From ZC4RG30 sp965652645 (GTDB lineage: Bacteria > Pseudomonadota > Gammaproteobacteria > Steroidobacterales > Steroidobacteraceae), in NCBI GenBank assembly GCA_965652645.1, contig CBFGXE010000033.1:1-34284 (forward strand): DNA of 34,284 bases, read 5' to 3'. Positions 1-9,802 of the stretch are shown piece by piece. Every line of letters starts with the position of its first letter. Positions within the stretch are counted from its first letter, which is position 1. The translations under genes and the position numbers were made by a program. The notes below the pieces were generated by a model. It was not told the DNA's origin. It did not search any database and saw only the letters and a list, made by a program, of their open reading frames with translations.

Positions 1-110
1 CGTTGGCGGGCGGCTTTCTCGACCGGCCGTGGGCTGGGGTGGCCTCCGGCGGCAGCGCGGCCGGGCGGGGGGGGCGGGGGGGGGGGTGGGCGGGGCCCCC
101 CCCCCCCCCC
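1..110. other. Low-complexity G/C homopolymer block, probable assembly or sequencing artefact
   Basis: The first 110 bases hold long G runs (for example 11 G at 76-86) and a 15-base C run at 96-110. An open frame from a TTG at 3 runs through it into nusA, but its translation (Gly/Pro/Ala runs) has no resemblance to the NusA N-terminal domain. Clear NusA similarity begins abruptly at base 111. I read this as low-quality sequence at a contig end, not as a gene fusion. Confidence 0.75.
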
Positions 111-1226
111 GCGCAGGTGGTCGACATGTTCCAGGACCGCGTGAACACGCTGGTGTCCGGCGTGGTCAAGCGCGTGGACCGCAACGGCGTGTTCGTCGAC
201 CTGGGCAGCAACGCGGAAGGGTTCATCCCGCGCAGCGACCTGATTCCCCGCGAGGCGCTGAAGACCCAGGACCGCGTGAAGGCCTGGCTGAAGGACGTGC
301 GCTCCGAGCCGCGCGGCCCGCAGCTGTTCATGTCGCGCACCGCGCCGGAATTCCTCATCGAGCTGTTCAAGCTCGAGGTGCCGGAAGTCGGGCAGGGAAC
401 CATCGAGATCCTGGCCGCCGCGCGCGATCCCGGCATCCGCGCCAAGATCGCCGTGCGCAGCCATGAGCCGAGAATCGACCCGGTGGGTGCGTGCGTTGGC
501 ATGCGCGGCTCGCGCGTGCAGGCGGTATCGAACGAAATCGCCGGCGAGCGCGTGGACATCATTCCCTGGGACGAGAACCCGGCGCAGTTCGTGATCAACG
601 CAATGTCGCCTGCCGAGGTGCAGTCCATCGTCGTCGACGAGGATTCCCACAGCATGGACATCGCGGTGGCCGAAGACAAGTTGTCGCAGGCCATCGGCCG
701 CGGCGGCCAGAACATCCGCCTGGCCAGCCAGCTCACCGGCTGGGAGCTGAACGTGATGACCGAGTCCGACGCCGAGGCCAAGAGCGAGTCGGAGTCGCGC
801 AAGGTCGTGCAGATGTTCATGAAGCAGCTCGACGTCGACGAGGACGTGGCCTCCATCCTCACGCAGGAGGGCTTCTCGACCATCGAGGAGCTGGCCTACG
901 TGCCGGTGTCCGAGCTGTCCTCCATCGAGGCCTTCGACGAGGAGCTGGTGAAGGAGCTGCGCAACCGCGCCCGCGACGTGCTGCTCACGCAGGCCATCGC
1001 GAGCGAGGAGAGCCTGGAGAGCCAGATGCCGGCCGACGACCTGCTGCAGCTTTCCGGCATGAGCCCGGACCTCGCGCTGAAGCTCGCCCAGCTGGGCGTG
1101 CGCACGCGCGAGCAGCTTGCCGAGCAGGCGGTGGATGACCTGGCGGATATCGAGGGACTGGACGCGGCCGAAGCCGGCGCCCTGATCATGAGGGCGCGCG
1201 AGATCTGGTTCGAGGCGCAGAAGTAG
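111..1226 (+). CDS. nusA: Transcription termination/antitermination factor NusA, 5'-truncated
   Basis: NusA binds RNA polymerase and nascent RNA and modulates pausing, termination and antitermination. The recognisable part is about 371 residues against roughly 495-500 in full-length gammaproteobacterial NusA. It starts just before the S1 domain (DMFQDRVNTLVSGVVKRV). KH domains follow, with the conserved RIDPVGACVGMRGSRVQAV and the second KH signature AIGRGGQNIRLASQL. Two C-terminal acidic repeats of the gammaproteobacterial type end the protein (EEGFSTIEELAYVP-like and LAEQAVDDLADIEGL). The polymerase-binding N-terminal domain is missing because the upstream sequence is a homopolymer block. 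The stop is TAG at 1224-1226 and infB follows after 16 bp, the usual nusA-infB operon order. Identity is certain; the true start is outside or destroyed. Confidence 0.96.
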   Translation, partial: AQVVDMFQDRVNTLVSGVVKRVDRNGVFVDLGSNAEGFIPRSDLIPREALKTQDRVKAWLKDVRSEPRGPQLFMSRTAPEFLIELFKLEVPEVGQGTIEILAAARDPGIRAKIAVRSHEPRIDPVGACVGMRGSRVQAVSNEIAGERVDIIPWDENPAQFVINAMSPAEVQSIVVDEDSHSMDIAVAEDKLSQAIGRGGQNIRLASQLTGWELNVMTESDAEAKSESESRKVVQMFMKQLDVDEDVASILTQEGFSTIEELAYVPVSELSSIEAFDEELVKELRNRARDVLLTQAIASEESLESQMPADDLLQLSGMSPDLALKLAQLGVRTREQLAEQAVDDLADIEGLDAAEAGALIMRAREIWFEAQK

Positions 1227-1242
1227 GCCGAAGGAGATACGG

Positions 1243-3789
1243 ATGGCTGACGTCACTGTCGCCCAATTCGCCGATGTATTGAAGGTGCCCGTGGACCGGC
1301 TGCTGGTGCAGCTGGAGCAGGCGGGCATCACTGTTTCCGGCGCTGACGACAAGATCAGCGACGAGGCAAAGCTGGAGCTGCTCACGCACCTGCGCCGCAG
1401 CCATGGCAGCAGCGGGGATGACGCATCCCCGCGCAAGATCACGCTCAAGCGCAAGACGCAGAGCGAGCTGAAGATGGCCAGCCCCCAGGGACGGGCGCGC
1501 ACGGTCAACGTGGAAGTGCGCGTGAAGCGCACCTACGTGAAGCGCGACGTGCTCGAGGAGCAGGCGCGGGCGCAGCAGGAGCAGGCCGACGAGAAGCGCA
1601 AGGAGATCGAGGCCGCGCAGCAGGTGGAGGCCGAGAAGGCCGAGGCCCAGCGGCGCGAGCAGCAGCGCCTCGACGAGGAGAACCGCCGCCGCGTCGAGGA
1701 AGAACAGCAGCGGGCCCGCCAGGCCGAGGAAAACCGCCGCGCGCAGGAACAGCGCGAGCGCGAGGATGCCGAACGGGAGCGCGCCCGGCGCGCCGCCGAA
1801 CCGCCGCGCCCGGCCGAGCCGCCGCGCGTGGAGGCGCGGCCGCCGAAGACCGAACACAAGCCGGAGCACCGCAAGCCGGAAACCGGCGATGCGGCCGGCA
1901 CCCGCTACGGGCGCAAGGAACTGCACGTGGCCGGCGACGCAGGCGCGCGCTTCCGCAAGAAGAAGGTGCAGCGCGTGCGTGGCCGTCCCGCGGCCGACGG
2001 CGAGCAGAAGCACGGCTTCGAGATGCCCACCGCGCCGGTACGGCGCGAGGTGGCGATCGGCGAGACCATCACGGTTTCCGAACTGGCGCAGCGCATGGCC
2101 GTGAAGGCCACTGAGGTCATCAAGACGCTGATGGGCCTGGGCGTGATGGCCACCATCAACCAGACGATCGACCAGGACACCGCGGTGCTGGTCATCGAGG
2201 AGATGGGTCACGAGCCGCACATCGTCAAGGAAAACGAGATCGAGGAGGACCTGCAGGGCACGGACGGTTCCGCCGAGGAGCTGCCGCGTCCGCCGGTGGT
2301 GACCGTGATGGGCCACGTCGACCACGGCAAGACCTCGCTGCTGGACTACATCCGCCGCACCAGGGTTGCCGCGGGCGAGGCCGGCGGCATCACGCAGCAC
2401 ATCGGTGCCTACCACGTGGAAACCCCGCGCGGCATGATCACCTTCCTCGACACGCCGGGCCACGCCGCCTTCACGGCCATGCGTGCGCGCGGTGCCAGGG
2501 CCACCGACGTGGTGGTGCTGGTGGTGGCGGCAGACGACGGCGTGATGCCGCAGACCATCGAGGCCATCCAGCATGCGCGCGCCGCCGGCGTGCCCATCGT
2601 GGTGGCGGTGAACAAGATCGACAAGCCCGAGGCCGACCCCGAACGTGTGCGCACCGAGCTTTCCAAGCACGAGGTGATCTCCGAGGAGTGGGGCGGCAAC
2701 GACATGTTCCGCCATGTGTCGGCCAAGGCCGGCACCGGCATCGACGACCTGCTGGAGGCCATCCTGCTGCAGGCCGAGGTGCTGGAGCTGAAGGCCCCGC
2801 GTGCGGGCCTGGCCTCGGGCGTCATCATCGAGTCCAGCGTGGAGAAGGGCCGCGGCGCCGTGGCCACCGTGCTGGTGAAGCGCGGCACGCTGAAGCTGGG
2901 TGATCCCATCCTGGCCGGGCAGCAGTTCGGCCGCGTGCGCGCCATGTTCGACGAGACCGGCAAGGCCGTGAAGGAGGCCCTGCCGTCGATGCCGGTGGTG
3001 GTGCTCGGCCTCACCGGGGCGCCAAACGCGGGCGACGAGCTGCTGGCCGTCGAGAGCGACCGCAAGGCGCGCGAGGTGGCCCAGCACCGCCAGAGCCGCC
3101 AGCGCGACGTGCGCGTGGCTGGCCGCATGTCGGCCACGGCCGAGGACGTGTTCTCGCAGATGGAAGAGGCCAAGGCCAGCGTGATCCCGCTGCTGGTCAA
3201 GACCGACGTGCAGGGCAGTGCCGAGGCGCTGCGCGACGCGTTGAACAAGCTCTCCACCAGCGAGGTGCAGGTCAAGGTGCTCGGCGCCAACGTCGGGGGC
3301 ATCACCGCCTCCGACATCCAGCTGGCCGCCGCATCGCGTGCCCATGTCATCGGCTTCAACGTGCGCGCCGACGCCAGTGCGCGCGAGGCCATGAAGGAAA
3401 CCGGCATCGAGGTGCGTTACTACAGCATCATCTACGAGGCCATCGATGACGTGAAGGCCATGATGAGCGGCATGCTCGCGCCCGAGATCAAGGAGCAGAT
3501 CGTCGGCGTGGCCCAGGTGCGCGAGGTGTTCCGCTCCAGCAAGTTCGGCGTGGTCGCCGGCTGCCTGGTCACCGAGGGTTCGGTGAAGCGCAACAACCCG
3601 ATCCGCGTGCTGCGCGACAGCGTGGTGATCTTCGAGGGCGCGCTGGAATCCCTGCGCCGCTTCAAGGAGGACGTGGGCGAGGTGCGCGCCGGCACCGAGT
3701 GTGGCATCGGCGTGAAGAACTACCAGGACGTGCGCGTCGGCGACCAGATCGAGTGCTTCTCGCGGGTGGAAGTTGCCCGCACGATCTGA
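1243..3789 (+). CDS. infB: Translation initiation factor IF-2
   Basis: This is the GTPase that places fMet-tRNA on the 30S subunit and promotes subunit joining. The 848-residue length is typical of gammaproteobacterial IF2. The ATG is preceded by a strong ribosome binding site, AAGGAG at 1231-1236, six bases upstream. An N-terminal IF2_N-type domain (residues 1-50) is followed by a long charged Glu/Arg/Ala-rich helical linker (about 100-220) and a second IF2_N-like segment (about 270-330). GTPase motifs are all intact: G1 GHVDHGKT at 357-364, G3 DTPGH at 403-407, G4 NKID at 457-460 and G5 SAK at 493-495. The C-terminal domains contain KTDVQGSAEAL and end in the fMet-tRNA binding domain. It sits between nusA and rbfA, the standard operon. 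Shorter IF2 forms from internal starts are known in E. coli; I did not identify such a start here. Confidence 0.99.
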   Translation: MADVTVAQFADVLKVPVDRLLVQLEQAGITVSGADDKISDEAKLELLTHLRRSHGSSGDDASPRKITLKRKTQSELKMASPQGRARTVNVEVRVKRTYVKRDVLEEQARAQQEQADEKRKEIEAAQQVEAEKAEAQRREQQRLDEENRRRVEEEQQRARQAEENRRAQEQREREDAERERARRAAEPPRPAEPPRVEARPPKTEHKPEHRKPETGDAAGTRYGRKELHVAGDAGARFRKKKVQRVRGRPAADGEQKHGFEMPTAPVRREVAIGETITVSELAQRMAVKATEVIKTLMGLGVMATINQTIDQDTAVLVIEEMGHEPHIVKENEIEEDLQGTDGSAEELPRPPVVTVMGHVDHGKTSLLDYIRRTRVAAGEAGGITQHIGAYHVETPRGMITFLDTPGHAAFTAMRARGARATDVVVLVVAADDGVMPQTIEAIQHARAAGVPIVVAVNKIDKPEADPERVRTELSKHEVISEEWGGNDMFRHVSAKAGTGIDDLLEAILLQAEVLELKAPRAGLASGVIIESSVEKGRGAVATVLVKRGTLKLGDPILAGQQFGRVRAMFDETGKAVKEALPSMPVVVLGLTGAPNAGDELLAVESDRKAREVAQHRQSRQRDVRVAGRMSATAEDVFSQMEEAKASVIPLLVKTDVQGSAEALRDALNKLSTSEVQVKVLGANVGGITASDIQLAAASRAHVIGFNVRADASAREAMKETGIEVRYYSIIYEAIDDVKAMMSGMLAPEIKEQIVGVAQVREVFRSSKFGVVAGCLVTEGSVKRNNPIRVLRDSVVIFEGALESLRRFKEDVGEVRAGTECGIGVKNYQDVRVGDQIECFSRVEVARTI

Positions 3790-3801
3790 GGCACGGCAGC
3801 G

Positions 3802-4197
3802 ATGAACGCCTCCGGCAGGGGTGGTGGCGGGCGCACGCATCGCATGGAAGCGCAGATGCAGCGCGTGCTCGCCGAGTTGCTCCGGCGCGAGGTGAAGGAT
3901 CCGCGCGTCGGCATGATCACCATCACCCAGGTGGAGCTGGCGAACGACCTCTCGCAGGCACGCGTGCTGTTCGTGCCCTTCGGCATGCCCGTGGAGGGGG
4001 ATGCCGCTGCGGTGGCGACCCGCAACGAGGAGCAGCTTGAGGGACTGGAGGCTGCCTCGCGTTTCCTGCGCGGCGAAGTGGCGCGCCGCGTGGGACTGCG
4101 GCATGCGCCGCGGCTGGTGTTCGTCGCCGATGATTCCTTCGACCGCGCCGCGCATCTCTCGGCGCTGATCAGCCAGTCGGTGAAGCCCGAAAAGTAG
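3802..4197 (+). CDS. rbfA: 30S ribosome-binding factor RbfA
   Basis: RbfA is a small KH-type factor that acts in late 30S maturation, near the 5' end of 16S rRNA, and in cold adaptation. The 131-residue product has the family hallmarks: an early helix with MEAQMQRVLAELLRREVKDPRVG, then TITQVELANDLSQARV, and a C-terminal RVGLRHAPRLVFVADDSFDRA segment matching the family LR.(T/A)P.L.F..D.S pattern. The ATG lies 12 bp after the infB stop, with only a weak, distant GAGG upstream, so translation probably depends on the infB message. The gene closes the nusA-infB-rbfA block. After its stop comes an 84-bp spacer with a dyad and an AT-rich island before truB. Confidence 0.97.
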   Translation: MNASGRGGGGRTHRMEAQMQRVLAELLRREVKDPRVGMITITQVELANDLSQARVLFVPFGMPVEGDAAAVATRNEEQLEGLEAASRFLRGEVARRVGLRHAPRLVFVADDSFDRAAHLSALISQSVKPEK

Positions 4198-4203
4198 CGC
4201 GTT

Positions 4204-4227
4204 GCGCATTTGACTGGTCAACTGCGC
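4204..4227. repeat. Imperfect 24-bp dyad in the rbfA-truB spacer
   Basis: The arms are GCGCA-t-TTGAC and GTCAA-c-TGCGC around a 2-base centre, so 10 of 11 positions per arm are complementary. It lies seven bases after the rbfA stop. No T-tract follows, so a standard intrinsic terminator is unlikely. It could be a protein-binding palindrome or a short mRNA hairpin that protects the 3' end of the upstream message. Function is unknown. Confidence 0.4.
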
Positions 4228-4280
4228 GCGAATGCGGGCCATATGTCCCGCGCGTGCTGCGCATGAATTTTCATTGATTG

Positions 4281-4286
4281 TATGAT
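4281..4286 (+). promoter_or_regulatory. Possible -10 element (TATGAT) ahead of truB
   Basis: TATGAT matches the sigma-70 -10 consensus at five of six positions. It lies in an AT-rich island (about 4265-4290) that stands out from GC-rich surroundings. No convincing -35 is visible 16-18 bases upstream. If used, transcription would start near 4293, which would exclude the ATG at 4282 and favour the truB ATG at 4327. Confidence 0.35.
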
Positions 4287-5247
4287 CGTTGCGGCTGCAC
4301 ATCCGCGCCGCCATCTCCCCGCGCTCATGACGAATGGAATCCTGTTGCTCGACAAGCCGCTGGGCATGAGTTCAAACGCAGCGGTGCAGCGCGTGCGCCG
4401 TGCGTTCGGGCGGCAGCAGAAGGCCGGCCACACCGGCAGCCTTGACCCGCTGGCCACCGGCATGCTGCCCATCTGCCTCGGCGAGGCCACCAAGGTGGCC
4501 GGCTACTTGCTCGAGGGCGACAAGGAATACCAGTTCACGGCCCGGTTCGGTGCCCGCACTTCCACAGGGGACACCGAGGGCGAGGTGGTGGAAACCTGCG
4601 ACGTGCCGGAGGACCTGGCTGGCGCGCTGCGGGCCGCCATTCCACGCTACCTGGGGACCATCGCGCAGGTGCCACCCATGTATTCGGCGCTCAAGCGCGA
4701 TGGCCAGCCGCTGTACCGCCTGGCCCGGCAGGGCATCGAGGTGGAGCGGGAATCCCGCCCGGTGACCATCCATGAGCTGGAGCTGCTGGGCGTTGATGGG
4801 CATGAGGCCCGCATGCGGGTGCGCTGCTCCAAGGGGACCTATGTGCGCACCCTGGCGGAAGACCTGGCCCAGTCCATGGACAGTTGCGCGCACCTGACGG
4901 CCCTGCGGCGCAGCGCCGTGGCGCCATTTCCGCCCGGAAGGCTGGTGAGCCTGGAGCAGGTGGAGGCCGATACCGCCTCGGTGCCCCTGCTGGTGCCGGA
5001 TGCCGCGTTGCCGCAGCTGCCCTCCGTGGAGCTGGACAAGCCCGCAGCCACGCGCCTGCGCCAGGGCCAGGTCGTGCCGCCACCCGCCGGAGCGGGGGTT
5101 GCGCCCGGGCTGGTGCGCCTTTATGGCCCGGGAATGCGCTTCCTGGGCATCGGCAGCGTGGAGGCGGGCGGCGAGGCCCTGAAGCCGGTCCGTCTTTTCA
5201 ACGATTTAGGCCACCTTCGACTTGAGGCCCCGGGGGGCCACGGGTAG
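4282..5247 (+). CDS. truB: tRNA pseudouridine-55 synthase TruB
   Basis: TruB isomerises U55 in the T-loop of tRNAs and acts as a tRNA folding chaperone. The catalytic motif GHTGSLDPLATGMLP is present with the nucleophilic Asp at residue 55 (numbering from 4282). Also present are NGILLLDKPLGMSSN at the N-terminus, PMYSALK, RPVTIHELEL, the CSKGTYVRTLAEDL stretch and a PUA-like C-terminal region ending near PVRLFNDL. Length is 321 residues, normal for the family. The start is uncertain: ATG 4282 gives about 15 residues before the conserved NGILLLDKP, ATG 4327 gives two. Neither has a Shine-Dalgarno sequence, and a -10-like hexamer overlaps 4282. The order rbfA-truB-rpsO-pnp is the classic one. 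Confidence 0.97.
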   Translation: MIVAAAHPRRHLPALMTNGILLLDKPLGMSSNAAVQRVRRAFGRQQKAGHTGSLDPLATGMLPICLGEATKVAGYLLEGDKEYQFTARFGARTSTGDTEGEVVETCDVPEDLAGALRAAIPRYLGTIAQVPPMYSALKRDGQPLYRLARQGIEVERESRPVTIHELELLGVDGHEARMRVRCSKGTYVRTLAEDLAQSMDSCAHLTALRRSAVAPFPPGRLVSLEQVEADTASVPLLVPDAALPQLPSVELDKPAATRLRQGQVVPPPAGAGVAPGLVRLYGPGMRFLGIGSVEAGGEALKPVRLFNDLGHLRLEAPGGHG

Positions 5248-5250
5248 AAT
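5222..5250 (+). promoter_or_regulatory. rpsO promoter, sigma-70 type, inside the 3' end of truB
   Basis: A -35 TTGAGG at 5222-5227 and a -10 TAGAAT at 5245-5250 are separated by exactly 17 bases. The -10 contains the truB stop codon TAG. The bases after the -10 (GCCGCGC) form a GC-rich discriminator, as seen in ribosomal promoters under stringent control. The predicted start is near 5257, giving a leader of about 38 nt that is unusually A-rich and carries two copies of CAAAGAC. Confidence 0.7.
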
Positions 5251-5294
5251 GCCGCGCTTTCCAAAAGACCCAAAGACGCAAAGACATATCTCCG

Positions 5295-5564
5295 ATGGCA
5301 CTATCGACTGAACAGAAGAGCGGCATCCTGAGCAAGTTTGGCCGCGACGCGAAAGACACGGGCTCCCCTGAGGTGCAGATCGCACTGCTGTCCGAGCGCA
5401 TTTCCAGCCTCGGCGGTCACTTCAACGCGCACAAGCGCGACCACGCTTCCCGCCGCGGGCTGGTGAAGATGGTCAACCAGCGACGCAAGCTGCTGGACTA
5501 CCTGAAGTCGACCAAACCGCAGAAATACCAGGAAGTCGTCGAGCGGCTGGGTCTGCGCCGCTAA
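5295..5564 (+). CDS. rpsO: 30S ribosomal protein S15
   Basis: S15 is a primary 16S rRNA binding protein that organises the central domain of the 30S subunit. The 89-residue length is exactly the usual family length. Diagnostic stretches are DTGSPEVQIALLSERI, the HKRDHASRRGL loop that contacts rRNA, and LVNQRRKLLDYL-type helix sequence (here MVNQRRKLLDYLK) ending in LGLRR. The ATG has no clear Shine-Dalgarno sequence. In E. coli S15 represses its own translation through a structured leader; whether the A-rich leader here does the same cannot be told. It has its own promoter upstream and an intrinsic terminator downstream, so it is probably transcribed partly as a single gene within the cluster. 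Confidence 0.98.
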   Translation: MALSTEQKSGILSKFGRDAKDTGSPEVQIALLSERISSLGGHFNAHKRDHASRRGLVKMVNQRRKLLDYLKSTKPQKYQEVVERLGLRR

Positions 5565-5577
5565 CCGACAAGCCCAC

Positions 5578-5616
5578 CGGGCCGCGCACTTGACAAGCAG
5601 CGCGGCCCGTTTGTTA
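5578..5616 (+). terminator. Rho-independent terminator between rpsO and pnp
   Basis: A perfect 10-bp inverted repeat (CGGGCCGCGC at 5578-5587 and GCGCGGCCCG at 5600-5609) encloses a 12-base loop that can add three more pairs (CTT/AAG). It is followed at once by the U-tract TTTGTTA at 5610-5616. This is the position of the known rpsO terminator in E. coli. Partial read-through would feed pnp. Confidence 0.9.
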
Positions 5617-5665
5617 TGGGGTGCCGCCTGGCGCCCCGTCTATCGCATCGCAAGTTGAGGTCATC

Positions 5666-7756
<2,091 letters not shown>

Positions 7757-7800
7757 TCTCCTGTAGGAATGCGCTGTCCCTTCCGGAGCGGCCGCCGCCG

Positions 7801-7830
7801 TTGACCGGCGGGGGTGGCGCCACCTAGGCT
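7801..7830 (+). promoter_or_regulatory. Weak promoter candidate in the pnp-tamA spacer, with a 12-bp palindrome
   Basis: The 149-bp spacer (7757-7905) has no gene. TTGACC at 7801-7806 and TAGGCT at 7825-7830 are 18 bases apart and could be a poor sigma-70 promoter. Between them lies a perfect palindrome, GGTGGCGCCACC at 7813-7824. Further on, GCCCGGC (7846-7852) and GCCGGGC (7869-7875) can form a 7-bp hairpin with no U-tract. None of this is strong evidence. Confidence 0.25.
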
Positions 7831-7905
7831 CGAATCCCGCGTACGGCCCGGCTGCCGTTGAAGGTCGTGCCGGGCTCACCCTCAAGATGGAGTGGCGCGG
7901 CATCG

Positions 7906-9795
7906 ATGCAGTCCGCGTACGGAAATCCATGCGGGCGCGGCCTGACAGGGCTGCGTCCCCTGTGCTTGCTGGGCTTCCTGCTCGCCCTGCAGGGCTGCGC
8001 CAGTTCCCGCGGCACGGATGACCCGGGCGGGGAGACGCCCGCCCGCGTGGAGGCCGCCGATGCACCCGTGGCCTTCCGGCTCGACGTGGTCAGCTCCAAT
8101 CGCGGCATTGCCCGCCACCTCGAACGCCACCTGGAACTGCAGCGCTTCAGGGATTTCGACGACCTGCAGGCCAATGAGCTGCGGCGGCTGCTGGCCGCCG
8201 CCGAAGCCAACGCGCGTGACCTGCTGGCCGCGCAGGGCTACTTCCAGCCACAGCTGGAATTGCGCACGGAGGAGGGGCGCGGCCGCGCGAACGAACCGCG
8301 CCGGCTGGTGATGGAGGTGGACCCGGGTCCACGCGCAACCGTGTTCTCGCACGACATCACCTTTGCCGACCCGATGGACTCGGATCCCAGGGGGGAGGCG
8401 CAGCGGCGGGAGATCCGTCGTGACTGGCTGATGAAGGACGGCGTCGAATTCACCCAGGAGGGATGGGACGCCGCCAAGTCGGCCGGCCTGCGCGTGCTGC
8501 AGCGGGAGCGTTATCCCACCGCGCGCATCGAGGAAAGCCAGGCCATCGTCAATTCCTCCACTGCCAATGCCAGCCTCAGCGTCACCTACGATGCGGGCGA
8601 GCATTACCGCTTCGGGGACCTGGTGATCAACAGCGAGGAGCTCAAGCGCTACAACCCGACCGGCATCCGCAACATCGCGCGAATTCCCACCGGCGAGGAC
8701 TACAGCGAGCAGGCCTTGCTGGATGCCCAGCAGCGGCTGGTGGCCAGCGGCTACTTCGCCTCCGCCTTCCTGCTGCTGGACACCGAGGGAGGCAACCCGG
8801 ATGCCGCGCCCGTGATCGCGCAGCTCACCGAGGCGCGCTACCAGAAGGTCGTGTTCGGCGTGGGCTACAGCACCGATGACGGGCCGCGCGCCACGGTGGA
8901 CCACACCCACAACCGCATGTGGCCGCTGCACTGGCGCGCGCAGAACAAGATCGCGGTGGGCACGCAGTCGCAGTCACTGGACACGCGATGGACGGCCATG
9001 CCCGCGGCCTCCGGCTGGGCCTGGTACACCGGCCTCTCGGTGGCGCGCTCCGAGTTTGGTGACTACAAGGCCAACAGTCTGTCGGTACTCGGCGGCCGCA
9101 TGCGCGACACGGATCGCACCGAGCGCCGCTACTTCGTGCAGTACGACGCCAGCAAGGCCCTCGGCGGAGATGCGCCGGGGGCAAGCTCCTCGGTGCTGGC
9201 CAACTACACCTGGACGGGGCGCTACTTCGACAGCCCGCTGAATCCCACCCGCGGCCGCGGTCTTGCCGTGGAGAGCGGCGTGGGTCTCACCCTCACGCCC
9301 GATCGTGATCCCTTCCTGCGTGTCGTGGTGCGGGGGCTGCAATTCGTGCCCTTCGGCGGCCGCAATCCGGTGGGCAAGCGCAACCGGATCGCGCTGCGGG
9401 CGGAGGCCGGCGCCATCCATGCCGATGATGGCGTGAACATCCCGGTGCGGCTCCTGTTCCTTACCGGTGGCGATACCACGGTGCGCGGGTATTCCTACCA
9501 GAGCATCGGCAACCGCCTGGATGACGGCAGCATCTACGGCGGGCGTTACATGGCCATGGGCAGCATCGAGTGGCAACGGCCGCTGACGCTGTTCGGGGAT
9601 TCGCGCTCGCTGGAGCACGCCATCTTCGTCGATGCCGGCTCGGCTTCCGACAGCCTGCGTGATCCGGTGGTCTATACCGGCGTGGGCACGGGCCTGCGCT
9701 GGAACAGCCCGGTGGGGCCGCTGCAACTGGACGCGGCCTGGGGGCTGCGTACCGAGAAATGGCGGCTGCACCTGCGCGTGGGCTTCAACTTCTAG
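7906..9795 (+). CDS. tamA: TamA, Omp85-family outer membrane translocation protein with lipobox-like signal
   Basis: TamA is the outer-membrane barrel of the TAM complex, paired with TamB, and acts in envelope assembly. The 629-residue product has a signal peptide, POTRA-like domains (about 50-310; ALIEARGYF-like pattern LLAAQGYFQPQLEL) and a C-terminal 16-strand-type Omp85 barrel. The barrel has the family VRGY motif at 526-529 and ends in Phe (RVGFNF), as outer-membrane barrels do. The start chosen is ATG 7906; a TTG at 7858 in the same frame adds a hydrophilic stretch before the signal peptide. Unusually, the signal sequence ends in LQGC with Cys at residue 31 followed by ASS, resembling a lipobox. 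E. coli TamA has an ordinary cleavable signal. Seven bases separate it from tamB. Confidence 0.93.
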   Translation: MQSAYGNPCGRGLTGLRPLCLLGFLLALQGCASSRGTDDPGGETPARVEAADAPVAFRLDVVSSNRGIARHLERHLELQRFRDFDDLQANELRRLLAAAEANARDLLAAQGYFQPQLELRTEEGRGRANEPRRLVMEVDPGPRATVFSHDITFADPMDSDPRGEAQRREIRRDWLMKDGVEFTQEGWDAAKSAGLRVLQRERYPTARIEESQAIVNSSTANASLSVTYDAGEHYRFGDLVINSEELKRYNPTGIRNIARIPTGEDYSEQALLDAQQRLVASGYFASAFLLLDTEGGNPDAAPVIAQLTEARYQKVVFGVGYSTDDGPRATVDHTHNRMWPLHWRAQNKIAVGTQSQSLDTRWTAMPAASGWAWYTGLSVARSEFGDYKANSLSVLGGRMRDTDRTERRYFVQYDASKALGGDAPGASSSVLANYTWTGRYFDSPLNPTRGRGLAVESGVGLTLTPDRDPFLRVVVRGLQFVPFGGRNPVGKRNRIALRAEAGAIHADDGVNIPVRLLFLTGGDTTVRGYSYQSIGNRLDDGSIYGGRYMAMGSIEWQRPLTLFGDSRSLEHAIFVDAGSASDSLRDPVVYTGVGTGLRWNSPVGPLQLDAAWGLRTEKWRLHLRVGFNF

Positions 9796-9802
9796 GCGCC
9801 GC

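Noticed and set aside
4210..4221. FNR/ANR-type box (TTGAC-N2-GTCAA)
   Set aside because: FNR boxes are TTGAT-N4-ATCAA; spacing and half-sites differ.
1186..4314. Very long open frame on the minus strand opposite infB and rbfA
   Set aside because: His/Leu/Ala-rich translation without any domain; a GC-rich shadow of infB. Similar long antisense frames opposite pnp, tamB, smc, ligA and thrA were dismissed for the same reason.
7858..7905. TTG at 7858 as the tamA start
   Set aside because: It would put about 16 hydrophilic residues ahead of the signal peptide and lies in a predicted hairpin; ATG 7906 gives a normal signal sequence.
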